Assembly (NCBI GenBank): GCA_003232015.1
Contig: QIKU01000251.1
Coordinates: 1-21,210 of the forward strand
Reading direction: 5' to 3'
Source of the DNA: Gammaproteobacteria bacterium
GTDB taxonomy: Bacteria; Pseudomonadota; Gammaproteobacteria; UBA6429
Length of the DNA: 21,210 bases
The position numbers and the translations under genes are program-made. Positions 8,364 to 15,464 of the stretch are shown here, one piece after another; positions within the stretch are counted from its first letter, which is position 1; every line of letters begins with the position of its first letter. The notes under the pieces were generated by a model. It saw only the letters and a program-made list of their open reading frames with translations, was not told where the DNA came from and made no database searches.

Positions 8364-9279
8364 TCCCACAGCCATCGGTGCGTTTATCGTTGGTGCTATT
8401 ATCATTATTACCGTTTTGATCCTGTTACTAAGCAGTAAAATATTATTTAAAAAAGAAATAAAGGTGATCATGTATTTCGAAGGCTCGGTAACTGGGCTAA
8501 ACATTGGTGCGCCGGTCAAGTTTCGCGGTGTAAAAATTGGCACGGTTACCGGTATCAAACTAATCGTGAATAAACACACGGGAGTTATTGAGGTGCCGGT
8601 CGAGGCGGAGATTGATCGGAGCAGCTACCTGATTAAATTACAGGATAAAACGGTTAAAGCTAGCGAGATATTTTTCGATACAAGTCATATGATCGAAAAT
8701 GGTTTGCGCGCACAGTTAAAACTACAGAGCTTATTAACAGGCCAGTTATTTATCGAACTGGAATTCGATCCGGATTCCAGCTATAAATTGCGGGGTGATG
8801 GCACAGAAAAAGAGATTCCTACCAGCATCACCGCGATGCAGGAGATAACCCAAACTCTTGAAAAATACCCAATCTCCAAGGTGTTAAATAATATAGCTTC
8901 GACGATGGCCAGCATTGATAGAATAATGTCCGACCCGGTTATTCTTGAAACAGTCAAGTCGATAAATCAGACGTCAAAAGATTATGCGCTACTGGCTAAA
9001 CAACTTAGCACCGAAACAGCAATCATTTCCGTCAATCTTAAACGTACTTTAACTCAGGCTGAAAAAAGCTTTAAACAAGTTGATCAATCATTGACTGCAG
9101 TTGAGAAAACATTAAAGACCACCGATGGTGTGCTACGAGAAGATTCACAATTAATGAATTCATTACTGGATGCGTTAAACGAATTGGCAAGTGCTGCACG
9201 TTCGGTACGTACTCTGGCCGATACGCTAGAGCAACAACCAGAAGCCATCATTCGCGGTAAATCCGCTGGGGGAAATTAA
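8347..9279 (+). CDS. MlaD/MCE family substrate-binding protein
   Basis: A 310-residue MCE protein with one N-terminal membrane anchor (about 10-31) and one MCE domain (about 37-120, with the GAPVKFRGVKIGTV motif, PF02470). The remaining 180 residues are mostly helical with long heptad-like stretches, longer than in E. coli MlaD (183 residues) and suited to span part of the periplasm. MCE domains form hexameric rings that carry lipids. The ATG at 8347 has GGGGG five bases ahead, and the gene overlaps the ATPase gene. Confidence 0.9.
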   Translation: MSKKANPTAIGAFIVGAIIIITVLILLLSSKILFKKEIKVIMYFEGSVTGLNIGAPVKFRGVKIGTVTGIKLIVNKHTGVIEVPVEAEIDRSSYLIKLQDKTVKASEIFFDTSHMIENGLRAQLKLQSLLTGQLFIELEFDPDSSYKLRGDGTEKEIPTSITAMQEITQTLEKYPISKVLNNIASTMASIDRIMSDPVILETVKSINQTSKDYALLAKQLSTETAIISVNLKRTLTQAEKSFKQVDQSLTAVEKTLKTTDGVLREDSQLMNSLLDALNELASAARSVRTLADTLEQQPEAIIRGKSAGGN

Positions 9280-9280
9280 A

Positions 9281-9904
9281 ATGAGAACAGGGTTATTGTC
9301 ATTCAACAAAAACGTGGGTTTCTATTTGCTCCTTTTATATATACTCAGCATAACTGGATGTACAACGACAACGCCATCCCAATATTATTTACTAAGTCCA
9401 ATTCAGGATCCCGAACCTGCTTCGATACCGCATACCGAAAAAATACATATAATAGGCGTTGGTCCGATAAAATTTCCCAAGTATCTCAACCGATCACCGA
9501 TAGTTCGTTTTTCAGGTAGTAATAAGGTACTGGTAGATGACTTTAATCGTTGGGCTGAATCATTGGAACAAAATTTCTCAAGAGTGCTACGAATCAATCT
9601 AACGCGTTTATTGACATCAAGTTATGCTATAGAATATCCATGGAAGCGCGCAATGAATGTGCGCTATCAGATCATGCTGGAGGTTCATCAGTTTGAAACC
9701 GATTCCAGTGGCAACGTAAACCTGAGTGCGCATTGGGCGATTTTGAATCTGGCAGAAAATAAAAAAATAGAAGTCGTGAGAAAATTTAATTACAGTCAGA
9801 AACTTGACAGTATAACGTATGAGAAAATTGTCGCAGGCCAAAGCAGGGCGCTTGAGAAACTAAGTCAGAAAATTGCAGGAGAGATTAGTAAATTAGTATT
9901 CTGA
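9281..9904 (+). CDS. PqiC-like ABC-transport auxiliary lipoprotein
   Basis: This 207-residue protein carries a lipobox, ITGC, with the acylated Cys at 27 after a hydrophobic stretch. The YYLLSPI motif that follows and the overall length fit the ABC-type transport auxiliary lipoprotein family (PF03886), the family of PqiC. PqiC-like lipoproteins sit at the outer membrane and contact the MCE component. Its ATG follows the MCE stop after a single base, so it closes this four-gene operon. No MlaC-like periplasmic carrier and no MlaA are present, which agrees with a tunnel-type rather than shuttle-type system. Confidence 0.88.
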   Translation: MRTGLLSFNKNVGFYLLLLYILSITGCTTTTPSQYYLLSPIQDPEPASIPHTEKIHIIGVGPIKFPKYLNRSPIVRFSGSNKVLVDDFNRWAESLEQNFSRVLRINLTRLLTSSYAIEYPWKRAMNVRYQIMLEVHQFETDSSGNVNLSAHWAILNLAENKKIEVVRKFNYSQKLDSITYEKIVAGQSRALEKLSQKIAGEISKLVF

Positions 9905-9925
9905 GCCAGGTTTTTCGTGAAGAAT

Positions 9926-10918
9926 CTAAGATCCTGAAATTTTTGTCACATATCGTATCTTGGCCGAATAGTCTGTCTTATCGGTCTTCTGCATCTCAAG
10001 ATCAATGCGGCTTTGTTTTCTAAGTTGTGCGAACGGAATATCCGCTCGAATGGCGGCATAGTCATATAACATTTCGTCAATGTGTCCATTGACCACCAGG
10101 CGCCAGTCAAACGGCAGTCGATCGGGGTTGGCCTCGTTATGTAGTTGAATCGTCGAAGTGCAGTTCATACTCAAGGCGTGATAAAACTCCGGTTTTTTTA
10201 CCAGACGATTCATGTGCGCGACATAACTGCCCAACAAGGCTTGCATGCGCTCTTTATCCAGACCCTGGAGGCGATAGACATAAACTTCTTCTTTGCGAAT
10301 ATTTGTACGTAGATGAATCAAATCACGCTCATCGGCAGCGACATATGCCAATGTGTATTGTTTAAAGAAACCTTTAAGCGCAGAGTATTGTTGTGTCTTG
10401 TCTTTGCGGGTCTCTATCGATACCGCAAGGTAATCACCATTGGAAAATCCCCAGCTTAATATCGTATGGGCCATATGCGGCGACCCCCAATAGGATAAAA
10501 ACAAATCAAGTGACGTGATCTGAGCTAGATCATACTGCCGTGTTTCCCATTTTTCGGTGAAGTCGGTTTTTGTCTGGTAATCGAAGTTACGAACATTGTG
10601 TAAAGTCAGGTGGTTGTCCTTAATTAGACCGTATGGAATATTGGCGACCTCGACGGCCCAGTCTTTATCGTTACTCGGGCTTAACGTGCCCCACCAAACC
10701 AGTAAGACAAAAAACAATATAGCAAGTGGAATCATTGCCAGCCAGAGGGTATGGGTAAAATAGAAGGCGATAGGCGCTGCAATGATAAACAATACCAATA
10801 TGCTAATACGAATGACCGATGAGTCCGGTCCAGCATACGCGATGGACAGACTTCCCCAGATCCAGACAGGAGTCAGAATCAAAATAGTTAAAATACGCGA
10901 AATCATGCTATCAATCAT
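9926..10918 (-). CDS. DUF4105 (Lnb N-terminal periplasmic) domain membrane protein
   Basis: The 330-residue protein starts with three membrane segments (about 8-28, 38-54 and 58-77), followed by a soluble domain resembling DUF4105 (PF13387), the domain found at the periplasmic N-terminus of Lnb, a lipoprotein transacylase. His151 in AHTILSWGF and Cys253 in MNCTSTIQ are at places expected for a papain-like Cys/His pair, so an acyl-transfer or hydrolase activity is possible. It converges on the lipid-transport operon with a 21-base gap. No ribosome binding site is clear; an internal ATG four codons later is an alternative start. Confidence 0.78.
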   Translation of the reverse strand: MIDSMISRILTILILTPVWIWGSLSIAYAGPDSSVIRISILVLFIIAAPIAFYFTHTLWLAMIPLAILFFVLLVWWGTLSPSNDKDWAVEVANIPYGLIKDNHLTLHNVRNFDYQTKTDFTEKWETRQYDLAQITSLDLFLSYWGSPHMAHTILSWGFSNGDYLAVSIETRKDKTQQYSALKGFFKQYTLAYVAADERDLIHLRTNIRKEEVYVYRLQGLDKERMQALLGSYVAHMNRLVKKPEFYHALSMNCTSTIQLHNEANPDRLPFDWRLVVNGHIDEMLYDYAAIRADIPFAQLRKQSRIDLEMQKTDKTDYSAKIRYVTKISGS

Positions 10919-11253
10919 GTCATATTAAGTCAGTGTATGCCTGTATCAGGTCAAACAAAGATATTACGATATCAGGGTTGGAGCAAGTAGTACAACCCTG
11001 ACGTAAGCGTGAAAATGGCTAGTAGTTGTTTTGCGCACATTGCATGATTATCTCTTGTACAGTTCAATACATGCGTTCTGGTTTGATGATTTTCCTGTTA
11101 GCAGAGACTTTTTAGAATGTTTGGGCTTGTGTTTGTGCTGTAGCGGGTTAAAGTGGGTAAGTATACTACCAAAATAACACGGCGTGGTCGGTTGTAACGT
11201 ATTTATGACACATCGTTATTGTGGATTAAACGAAGCTGAAAAGGGGGCGAGCA
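10919..11253. other. Divergent control region
   Basis: This 335-base gap separates two genes reading outward. It holds a nine-base inverted repeat at 10972-11001. TATACT at 11162-11167 is a possible -10 for the plus-strand genes, without a good -35. No reading frame is convincing until the leader ORF at 11254. Confidence 0.4.
10972..11001. repeat. Perfect inverted repeat, possible operator
   Basis: TCAGGGTTG (10972-10980) pairs with CAACCCTGA (10993-11001) around a 12-base loop. Neither strand has a T-run after it, so it is more likely a regulator site or RNA hairpin in the leader of the minus-strand gene than a terminator. Confidence 0.4.
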
Positions 11254-11313
11254 ATGAGTAAAATAGTATCGGCTGAAAATAAATTTAACTTCATAGTCGA
11301 ATTCAAAATATGA
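11254..11313 (+). CDS. 19-residue leader peptide coupled to the repeat protein
   Basis: ATG 11254 is preceded by AGGGGG at 11242-11247, one of the strongest ribosome binding sites in the window. The frame runs 19 codons (MSKIVSAENKFNFIVEFKI) and its TGA (11311-11313) overlaps the ATG (11310) of the next gene as ATGA. The downstream gene lacks its own ribosome binding site, so ribosomes most likely reach it by termination and re-initiation after this peptide. Confidence 0.5.
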   Translation: MSKIVSAENKFNFIVEFKI

Positions 11314-12149
11314 TGGAAAAATACAACAAAGTTAGTTATATATTGGCCATTAGTCAATTTAGTCTGGCCGCGGCACTTGTCTACTTTGCGTTAGAATTTT
11401 CTCGCGTAGCTACACAGATCCCTGAAATACTATCGAGTGTGGAAACAACCAGCGAAAAGATTGAACCTGTGCTAATTGAAATAGGGGAGATTCGTGCGCA
11501 AATCCCGTCGGTATTAAAAGAAGTCAAAGAAATACGTAAATTAATCTCGCCGGTACTGGACGAGGTGAAACTCGTGCGAGAACAACTTCCCGCCGTTCTT
11601 ACCGAAGTTAAAGAGGTTCGAGAGCAGATTCCAGTGCTGCTTGCCGAGGCTAAGGCAGTTCGAATTATCGTTCCGGATGTGCTGAAGGAAGTGAAGCGTA
11701 CACGCGAAGCTATTCCGCCCATGCTGGCGCAGGGGGAACGAATGATTGGCGCGGCCAGTAAGGCGGGTAGGCGCGCAAGCGAGGGTGCGATTACCGGGGT
11801 GATTACCGGCATACTTAAAGCTCCCTTTAATCTAATTGGTGGTCTTGGACGGTCTATGTTTGGAGCGTCGGCTGAAAAAATTAAAGGATTAACTGAAGGT
11901 GATGAGAACATGGCCGCTCGAACGGCCGTGGCGATTCTGGCCGCTGGGAAACTAGGCGAATCACGTAACTGGAATAATTCCGATAGTGGTAATGACGGCA
12001 CGGTGACAATAAAAGAAGTTAAGTTGATTGGCGGTGACGAATGCCGTGTCATAAACAATGTCGTCAGGATTGATGGAGAAGAAAAAATAAATACTGATGT
12101 CACTGCCTGCCTGAATGATAAATTAGAGTGGGAAATGTTTTATAGATAA
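11310..12149 (+). CDS. Membrane-anchored protein with eight 14-residue repeats
   Basis: I do not recognise this 279-residue protein. Residues about 9-29 form one membrane segment. Residues 37-148 are eight tandem 14-residue units with the pattern (I/L/V)PxVLxEVKxVRxQ, two heptads each, predicting a long helix or coiled coil with a Pro at the start of most units. A Gly-rich hydrophobic stretch (about 159-188) could be amphipathic or membrane-associated. The C-terminal 55 residues look beta-rich and hold two Cys (245 and 267), which could form a disulphide if the domain is periplasmic. The start codon is entered through an ATGA overlap with a leader peptide. A structural or membrane-scaffold role is a guess from the shape. 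Confidence 0.8.
   Translation: MMEKYNKVSYILAISQFSLAAALVYFALEFSRVATQIPEILSSVETTSEKIEPVLIEIGEIRAQIPSVLKEVKEIRKLISPVLDEVKLVREQLPAVLTEVKEVREQIPVLLAEAKAVRIIVPDVLKEVKRTREAIPPMLAQGERMIGAASKAGRRASEGAITGVITGILKAPFNLIGGLGRSMFGASAEKIKGLTEGDENMAARTAVAILAAGKLGESRNWNNSDSGNDGTVTIKEVKLIGGDECRVINNVVRIDGEEKINTDVTACLNDKLEWEMFYR
11418..11753 (+). repeat. Eight 42-bp coding repeats
   Basis: Each 42-base unit encodes one 14-residue repeat of the protein above. The period is exact with no insertion over 336 bases. The DNA units differ at many codon positions, so this is an old, selected protein repeat rather than a recent tandem duplication. Confidence 0.8.
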
Positions 12150-12170
12150 TCGCCATCTCAAAATTATAGA

Positions 12171-12266
12171 ATGAAAAAGTATAAAATTCGCCTGAACAGT
12201 ATATTTCTTGTTTATGCTGGACTATCAGGGATGCTCATCGTTATGTGTAACCCCTCCCAGTTTTAA
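12171..12266 (+). CDS. Possible small hydrophobic peptide
   Basis: A 31-codon frame starts with MKKYKIRLN and then turns hydrophobic (SIFLVYAGLSGMLIVMC) before a short polar end. The shape resembles a small membrane peptide or an incomplete lipoprotein signal, but the residues before Cys26 (LIVM) do not make a proper lipobox. There is no Shine-Dalgarno sequence, so translation is doubtful. Confidence 0.2.
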   Translation: MKKYKIRLNSIFLVYAGLSGMLIVMCNPSQF

Positions 12267-12322
12267 CCCGCATATATGAGTCTTACGTTTGAATACCCTC
12301 TGGGTTTTTATTTGAGTGCTGT

Positions 12323-12344
12323 TTATAACTGGAATGGTTATAAT
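12323..12344 (+). promoter_or_regulatory. -10 element inside an inverted repeat
   Basis: TTATAAC (12323-12329) and GTTATAA (12337-12343) form a perfect seven-base inverted repeat around seven bases. A perfect TATAAT (12339-12344) overlaps its right arm and could be the -10 of the gene at 12399. A regulator bound here would block the promoter. The nearest TTGAGT (12312-12317) is 21 bases from the -10, too far for a good -35. Confidence 0.4.
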
Positions 12345-12398
12345 AGAGCATAAAGACTAACAGGATTTTATATAGAAAAGTGATAAAGGGGAGGCAAC

Positions 12399-12977
12399 AT
12401 GTTTTTTCAAAGTATACTCATGCGTGTAAAACGATTGGCGGGAATGCATAAGGTGGTCGGTGGTTTAACTCGCGAGTTTTGGGTCGGCCATTTACTGGTC
12501 ATGATTTCAACCGTTTTAGGGGTCTATTTAGCCGCACATTCAGGCTTGAAGACGGCCGTTAAATTTGATGCGCTATCGTCAGATCGTGATAATTATTATT
12601 TGCGCGCTAATTTACGTGATGAAGTTCGTTACAATATTACTATTGCTGAAAAATTTATTGTGACCATTAATAAAATCGGCTCTTTTCATCGCAGTAATTA
12701 TCCTTCATTTCAAACCTATGTATTGGAAACTATGAAAGAACAATCAAATACATTAAAAACACCAAATGTGATTTTAAATGGCACACTGCAATATTATGAT
12801 CGAATAGATTATTTGCTTGATAAGAAAAGATCTGGTGGCATTAATGTCCTGCTATTAGCAAAGAAATTGCGTAAAGAAATTGATAAATATAATAGAAATG
12901 TAATGACTAAATTGGATAAAAATCTGCTGGATCTCAAAAAGCGACTGGATGACAATAATGTAGTTATTTATGAATAA
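12399..12977 (+). CDS. Unknown single-pass membrane protein
   Basis: I do not recognise this 192-residue protein. A basic N-terminus is followed by one membrane segment at about residues 27-48 (FWVGHLLVMISTVLGVYLA), then about 140 mostly helical, charged residues rich in Lys, Asn and Asp. No catalytic motif is visible. The ribosome binding site GGGGAGG (12388-12394) is strong and four bases from the ATG. The broken MAPEG gene follows after 21 bases, probably on the same transcript. Confidence 0.7.
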   Translation: MFFQSILMRVKRLAGMHKVVGGLTREFWVGHLLVMISTVLGVYLAAHSGLKTAVKFDALSSDRDNYYLRANLRDEVRYNITIAEKFIVTINKIGSFHRSNYPSFQTYVLETMKEQSNTLKTPNVILNGTLQYYDRIDYLLDKKRSGGINVLLLAKKLRKEIDKYNRNVMTKLDKNLLDLKKRLDDNNVVIYE

Positions 12978-12998
12978 AATATATTAGAGGGTATACCA

Positions 12999-13434
12999 AT
13001 GGAGTCGAGGATAATTCTTTATTCTTTGCTATGCATGTTTTTATTAACGGTTATCATTGGAATGCGCATGTTGCAATTGCGTTTTCGGGCGGTCTTAAAA
13101 GATAAATTGCATCCCGGTTATTTTAAGCTTAACCGGGGTGCAAAATTACCTGATTACCTGATTACCTGATTATCTGGTTCAGATAACTCAGCACTACGAA
13201 AATTTATATGAAACGCCAGTGTTGTTTTATGTGATCGTCATACTGGCCTACATATTGAAAGTAGTCGATGTGGTGACGATTACTCTGGCCTATGGTTATG
13301 TTATCACTCGTGCTATCCATGCTCTGATACATATAAATAGTAATAAGGTTCGGCAGCGTAGAAACATATTTTTAGTCAGCATTATTTTTCTTACGTTATT
13401 GTGGATATACGTGTTTATAAGTCTTGTAGATTAA
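12999..13434 (+). pseudogene. MAPEG family membrane protein, frameshifted by an 8-bp repeat expansion
   Basis: The first part (12999-13169) starts at an ATG with AGAGGG seven bases upstream and encodes a membrane segment followed by FKLNRGAKLPDYL before a TGA at 13167-13169. The second part, in the +1 frame from about 13162, continues with YLVQITQHYENLYETPVLFY and three membrane segments to TAA 13434. Joined, they give a normal MAPEG protein (PF01124) of about 140 residues; the NRG and HYENLxExPVLFY motifs are hallmarks of the bacterial MAPEG group. The break lies exactly in the ATTACCTG tandem repeat. Removing two units (16 bp) restores the family sequence. The rest is intact, so the lesion is recent or reversible. 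The 3' end overlaps metA tail-to-tail by 20 bases. Confidence 0.8.
13145..13176 (+). repeat. 8-bp tandem repeat (ATTACCTG), three perfect units plus one variant
   Basis: Units lie at 13145-13152, 13153-13160 and 13161-13168, followed by ATTATCTG at 13169-13176. The expected MAPEG sequence needs only one ATTACCTG plus the variant unit. The two surplus units add 16 bases and shift the frame. Confidence 0.9.
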
Positions 13435-14488
13435 GAGGGTTGTTTATATCAATGCCGTCTTGAAAAGGTTTGTCTCTTTCTACGTGTGTTAAAAGATACA
13501 CTTGTCCTAACCAATTATTAATAATAGCTTCTGCGCTGTCATGCCAGGTATTATTTATATGAGGTTCAATTATCGTTTCAGGAAACTCAGGCAGGCTTTG
13601 CTTATTTAGTCTGGCCAAAGTTACTTGTTCCTGGAATTCATTTAAAATCGCCTGTGCCTGAACACTAAGATAATTCTCAGGGAAGGGAGGGTAATCACTT
13701 ATGACACTATTGAAATAATTCAGGACTTCACGTTTGTATTCTTTTAGTAAGCTAATTGAGTCGTATTCTGGGTGGCCCTGGAAAAAAATCAGACGAAATT
13801 GATCTTCACTTACAGCTAAATGCACATCGGCTTGTTCACTTTCTACTAATATATGTAGATTAGAATCCAGGAACTGTTGCCGGTCAATTTGATTGAAGCG
13901 TGAATGGGGAACGTCAAACTGTGTGTTTACACCTGTGACGAGTGGATGTTTACGTTGTACCACATTATGTGGATAAACGCCCCAGCGCTTAAAGCCTAAA
14001 GGACGACGCTTTTGTTGATAGCGAAATTCTAAAACAGCATGTGTTGCTAGACAGGAGCAGAGTGTTGATGTTACGTTTTCATAAGCCCAGTCGATCACTT
14101 CAATTAAGGGTTGCCAGAAGGGTTCATTCGATAAGTTCGGTTCAGTTACGTTTGCACCGGTAATAATCAAGGCATCCAGTCCGGCTGCCTTTATTTCCTG
14201 AAAACTTTCATAATAGTTATCCACGTGAGCCTGTCCTGCTGCGTTTCGTTTAAGGCAGGGAATGCTAAAGGGATGAATGTAAAATTGAGCAATCTGGTTG
14301 CTTTCACCGATAAGACGGAAAAATTGCCGCTCGGTAGCCTCGAGCGCGGCATCGGGCATCATGTTTAACAGGCCAATATGCAATTCGCGAATATCCTGCG
14401 ATAAGGCATCTTTGTTGGCGAGCACATTCCCGCCTTCCTGTAACAGGCGAGAAAAACTGGGTAATTTTGAATGGGCAACCAGCGGCAT
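13415..14488 (-). CDS. metA: Homoserine O-succinyltransferase
   Basis: This 357-residue enzyme of the HTS family (PF04204) activates homoserine with an acyl group, the first dedicated step of methionine synthesis, in the cytoplasm. The nucleophile is Cys146 in CSCLATH, matching Cys142 of E. coli MetA, and the acid/base residues are His239 and Glu241 in QGHPEYD. ELHIGLLNMMPDAALEATERQF near the start and VPHSRF at 193-198 are family hallmarks. Succinyl rather than acetyl donor is assumed from the subfamily; family members differ by single residues. It starts nine bases after a P-loop gene and is probably co-transcribed with it. No SAM riboswitch or Met box is visible. Confidence 0.9.
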   Translation of the reverse strand: MPLVAHSKLPSFSRLLQEGGNVLANKDALSQDIRELHIGLLNMMPDAALEATERQFFRLIGESNQIAQFYIHPFSIPCLKRNAAGQAHVDNYYESFQEIKAAGLDALIITGANVTEPNLSNEPFWQPLIEVIDWAYENVTSTLCSCLATHAVLEFRYQQKRRPLGFKRWGVYPHNVVQRKHPLVTGVNTQFDVPHSRFNQIDRQQFLDSNLHILVESEQADVHLAVSEDQFRLIFFQGHPEYDSISLLKEYKREVLNYFNSVISDYPPFPENYLSVQAQAILNEFQEQVTLARLNKQSLPEFPETIIEPHINNTWHDSAEAIINNWLGQVYLLTHVERDKPFQDGIDINNPLNLQDL

Positions 14489-14497
14489 TTACAGAAC

Positions 14498-15331
14498 CTA
14501 TAAGGCTTTTTCGATCAATTGTAGAAACTCGTCAGCCGTTTCAATTTGCCAGAGATCAGTGGTGTGAATAGTATAGCCATATTGCTTTGCTATTGATTCA
14601 TAGCGAGGTATACGAGTTTTAAATAGTTTAGGGAATACCCAGCGCACAAAATCATCGGGTTCGATCATTGCGACATATTGCAGCTGCTTCTCTTTAAGAT
14701 ATACTTCAAGTTGTTCGTCAAGAAAGGCTTCACGGTAATAAAGTGGTTTAGGCTCCGATTCTGCCCGACGAATTAATTCCTGTTCATCATTTTCGGTGGC
14801 CTTGATATAGATAAGCAGGGTATGTTCAGCCAGGATCTCCAGAGTTTTGGGATCGTCCAGTTCACAGACACTGCCGCCAGCATCATTAATAAAATGCTGA
14901 TAGCCGTAAATGCTCTGAGCTTTATCAATAAAACTTGGTACATCACGCATCGCTTCGATCTCGGCCCGATGGTGCAATGCTTGGCGGCGTTTAAACTCCG
15001 CCAGTGGTAGGCCATCGTGATCAGGATTGCCGAGTTTGCCGAGAAAACTGGACACAGGTTGAAGGTTGTCGACGGTGATATTATTGGATATAAAAATTGA
15101 ATCGTTACGCAGGAGATCACGCAAAAAAGGAATTTTCATCACCTGAGTTTTGATATTATCCAGGATGGGTTCATCCAGATAGCGCGTGCCAATACGGTAA
15201 TCACCTGAAAAATGAAACCAGTCGTGTTTACGCAACAAATCTGCCAGTCGAGTCTTACCGACCCCTGACATGCCCAGCAGAGTGATGGATTTATGCTGCC
15301 AATTCCGAAATTGTTCAATATTCAGTTTCAT
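14498..15331 (-). CDS. P-loop NTPase of unknown role upstream of metA
   Basis: A 277-residue cytosolic protein with a Walker A motif GMSGVGKT at 20-27. A hydrophobic strand ending LLIYIKA (about 193-199) and an RRAESEPKPLYYREAF segment suggest a nucleotide kinase-like fold with a lid region. I cannot name the substrate. It begins with a good ribosome binding site (GGAG, seven bases before the ATG) and lies nine bases ahead of metA, so a link to methionine metabolism or its control is possible but only positional. Confidence 0.75.
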   Translation of the reverse strand: MKLNIEQFRNWQHKSITLLGMSGVGKTRLADLLRKHDWFHFSGDYRIGTRYLDEPILDNIKTQVMKIPFLRDLLRNDSIFISNNITVDNLQPVSSFLGKLGNPDHDGLPLAEFKRRQALHHRAEIEAMRDVPSFIDKAQSIYGYQHFINDAGGSVCELDDPKTLEILAEHTLLIYIKATENDEQELIRRAESEPKPLYYREAFLDEQLEVYLKEKQLQYVAMIEPDDFVRWVFPKLFKTRIPRYESIAKQYGYTIHTTDLWQIETADEFLQLIEKAL

Positions 15332-15351
15332 TTCAAGCTCCTATAGGCCGT

Positions 15352-15381
15352 ATTGTATGTGCATAGCCAGGTAAAAGACAA
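15352..15381 (-). promoter_or_regulatory. Candidate promoter of the P-loop/metA operon
   Basis: On the minus strand TTGTCT (15381-15376) and TACAAT (15357-15352) are separated by 18 bases. Transcription would start about 14 bases before the ATG, leaving just enough leader for the GGAG site. Confidence 0.45.
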
Positions 15382-15464
15382 TTCTTAAGACTGATTTCGG
15401 CAGCGAATGGTGGCAGGCTTATGCTAGGATAGTGGTGAAGTTAAGGGTGTGTTGAGTTTTAGCT

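Noticed and set aside
11381..12103. 240-codon open frame on the minus strand opposite the repeat protein
   Set aside because: It is rich in Ser, Thr and Ile, has no ribosome site or recognisable domain, and its openness follows from the repeated codons of the plus-strand gene, which has a membrane segment and clear repeats.
12295..12309. Terminator ACCC-TCT-GGGT followed by T5
   Set aside because: The stem is only four base pairs, too weak for a confident call, though it lies between two genes.
15411..15426. Sigma-54-like sequence TGGCAGG-CTTA-TGCT before the metalloprotease-like gene
   Set aside because: The GG and GC elements are nine bases apart instead of the required ten.
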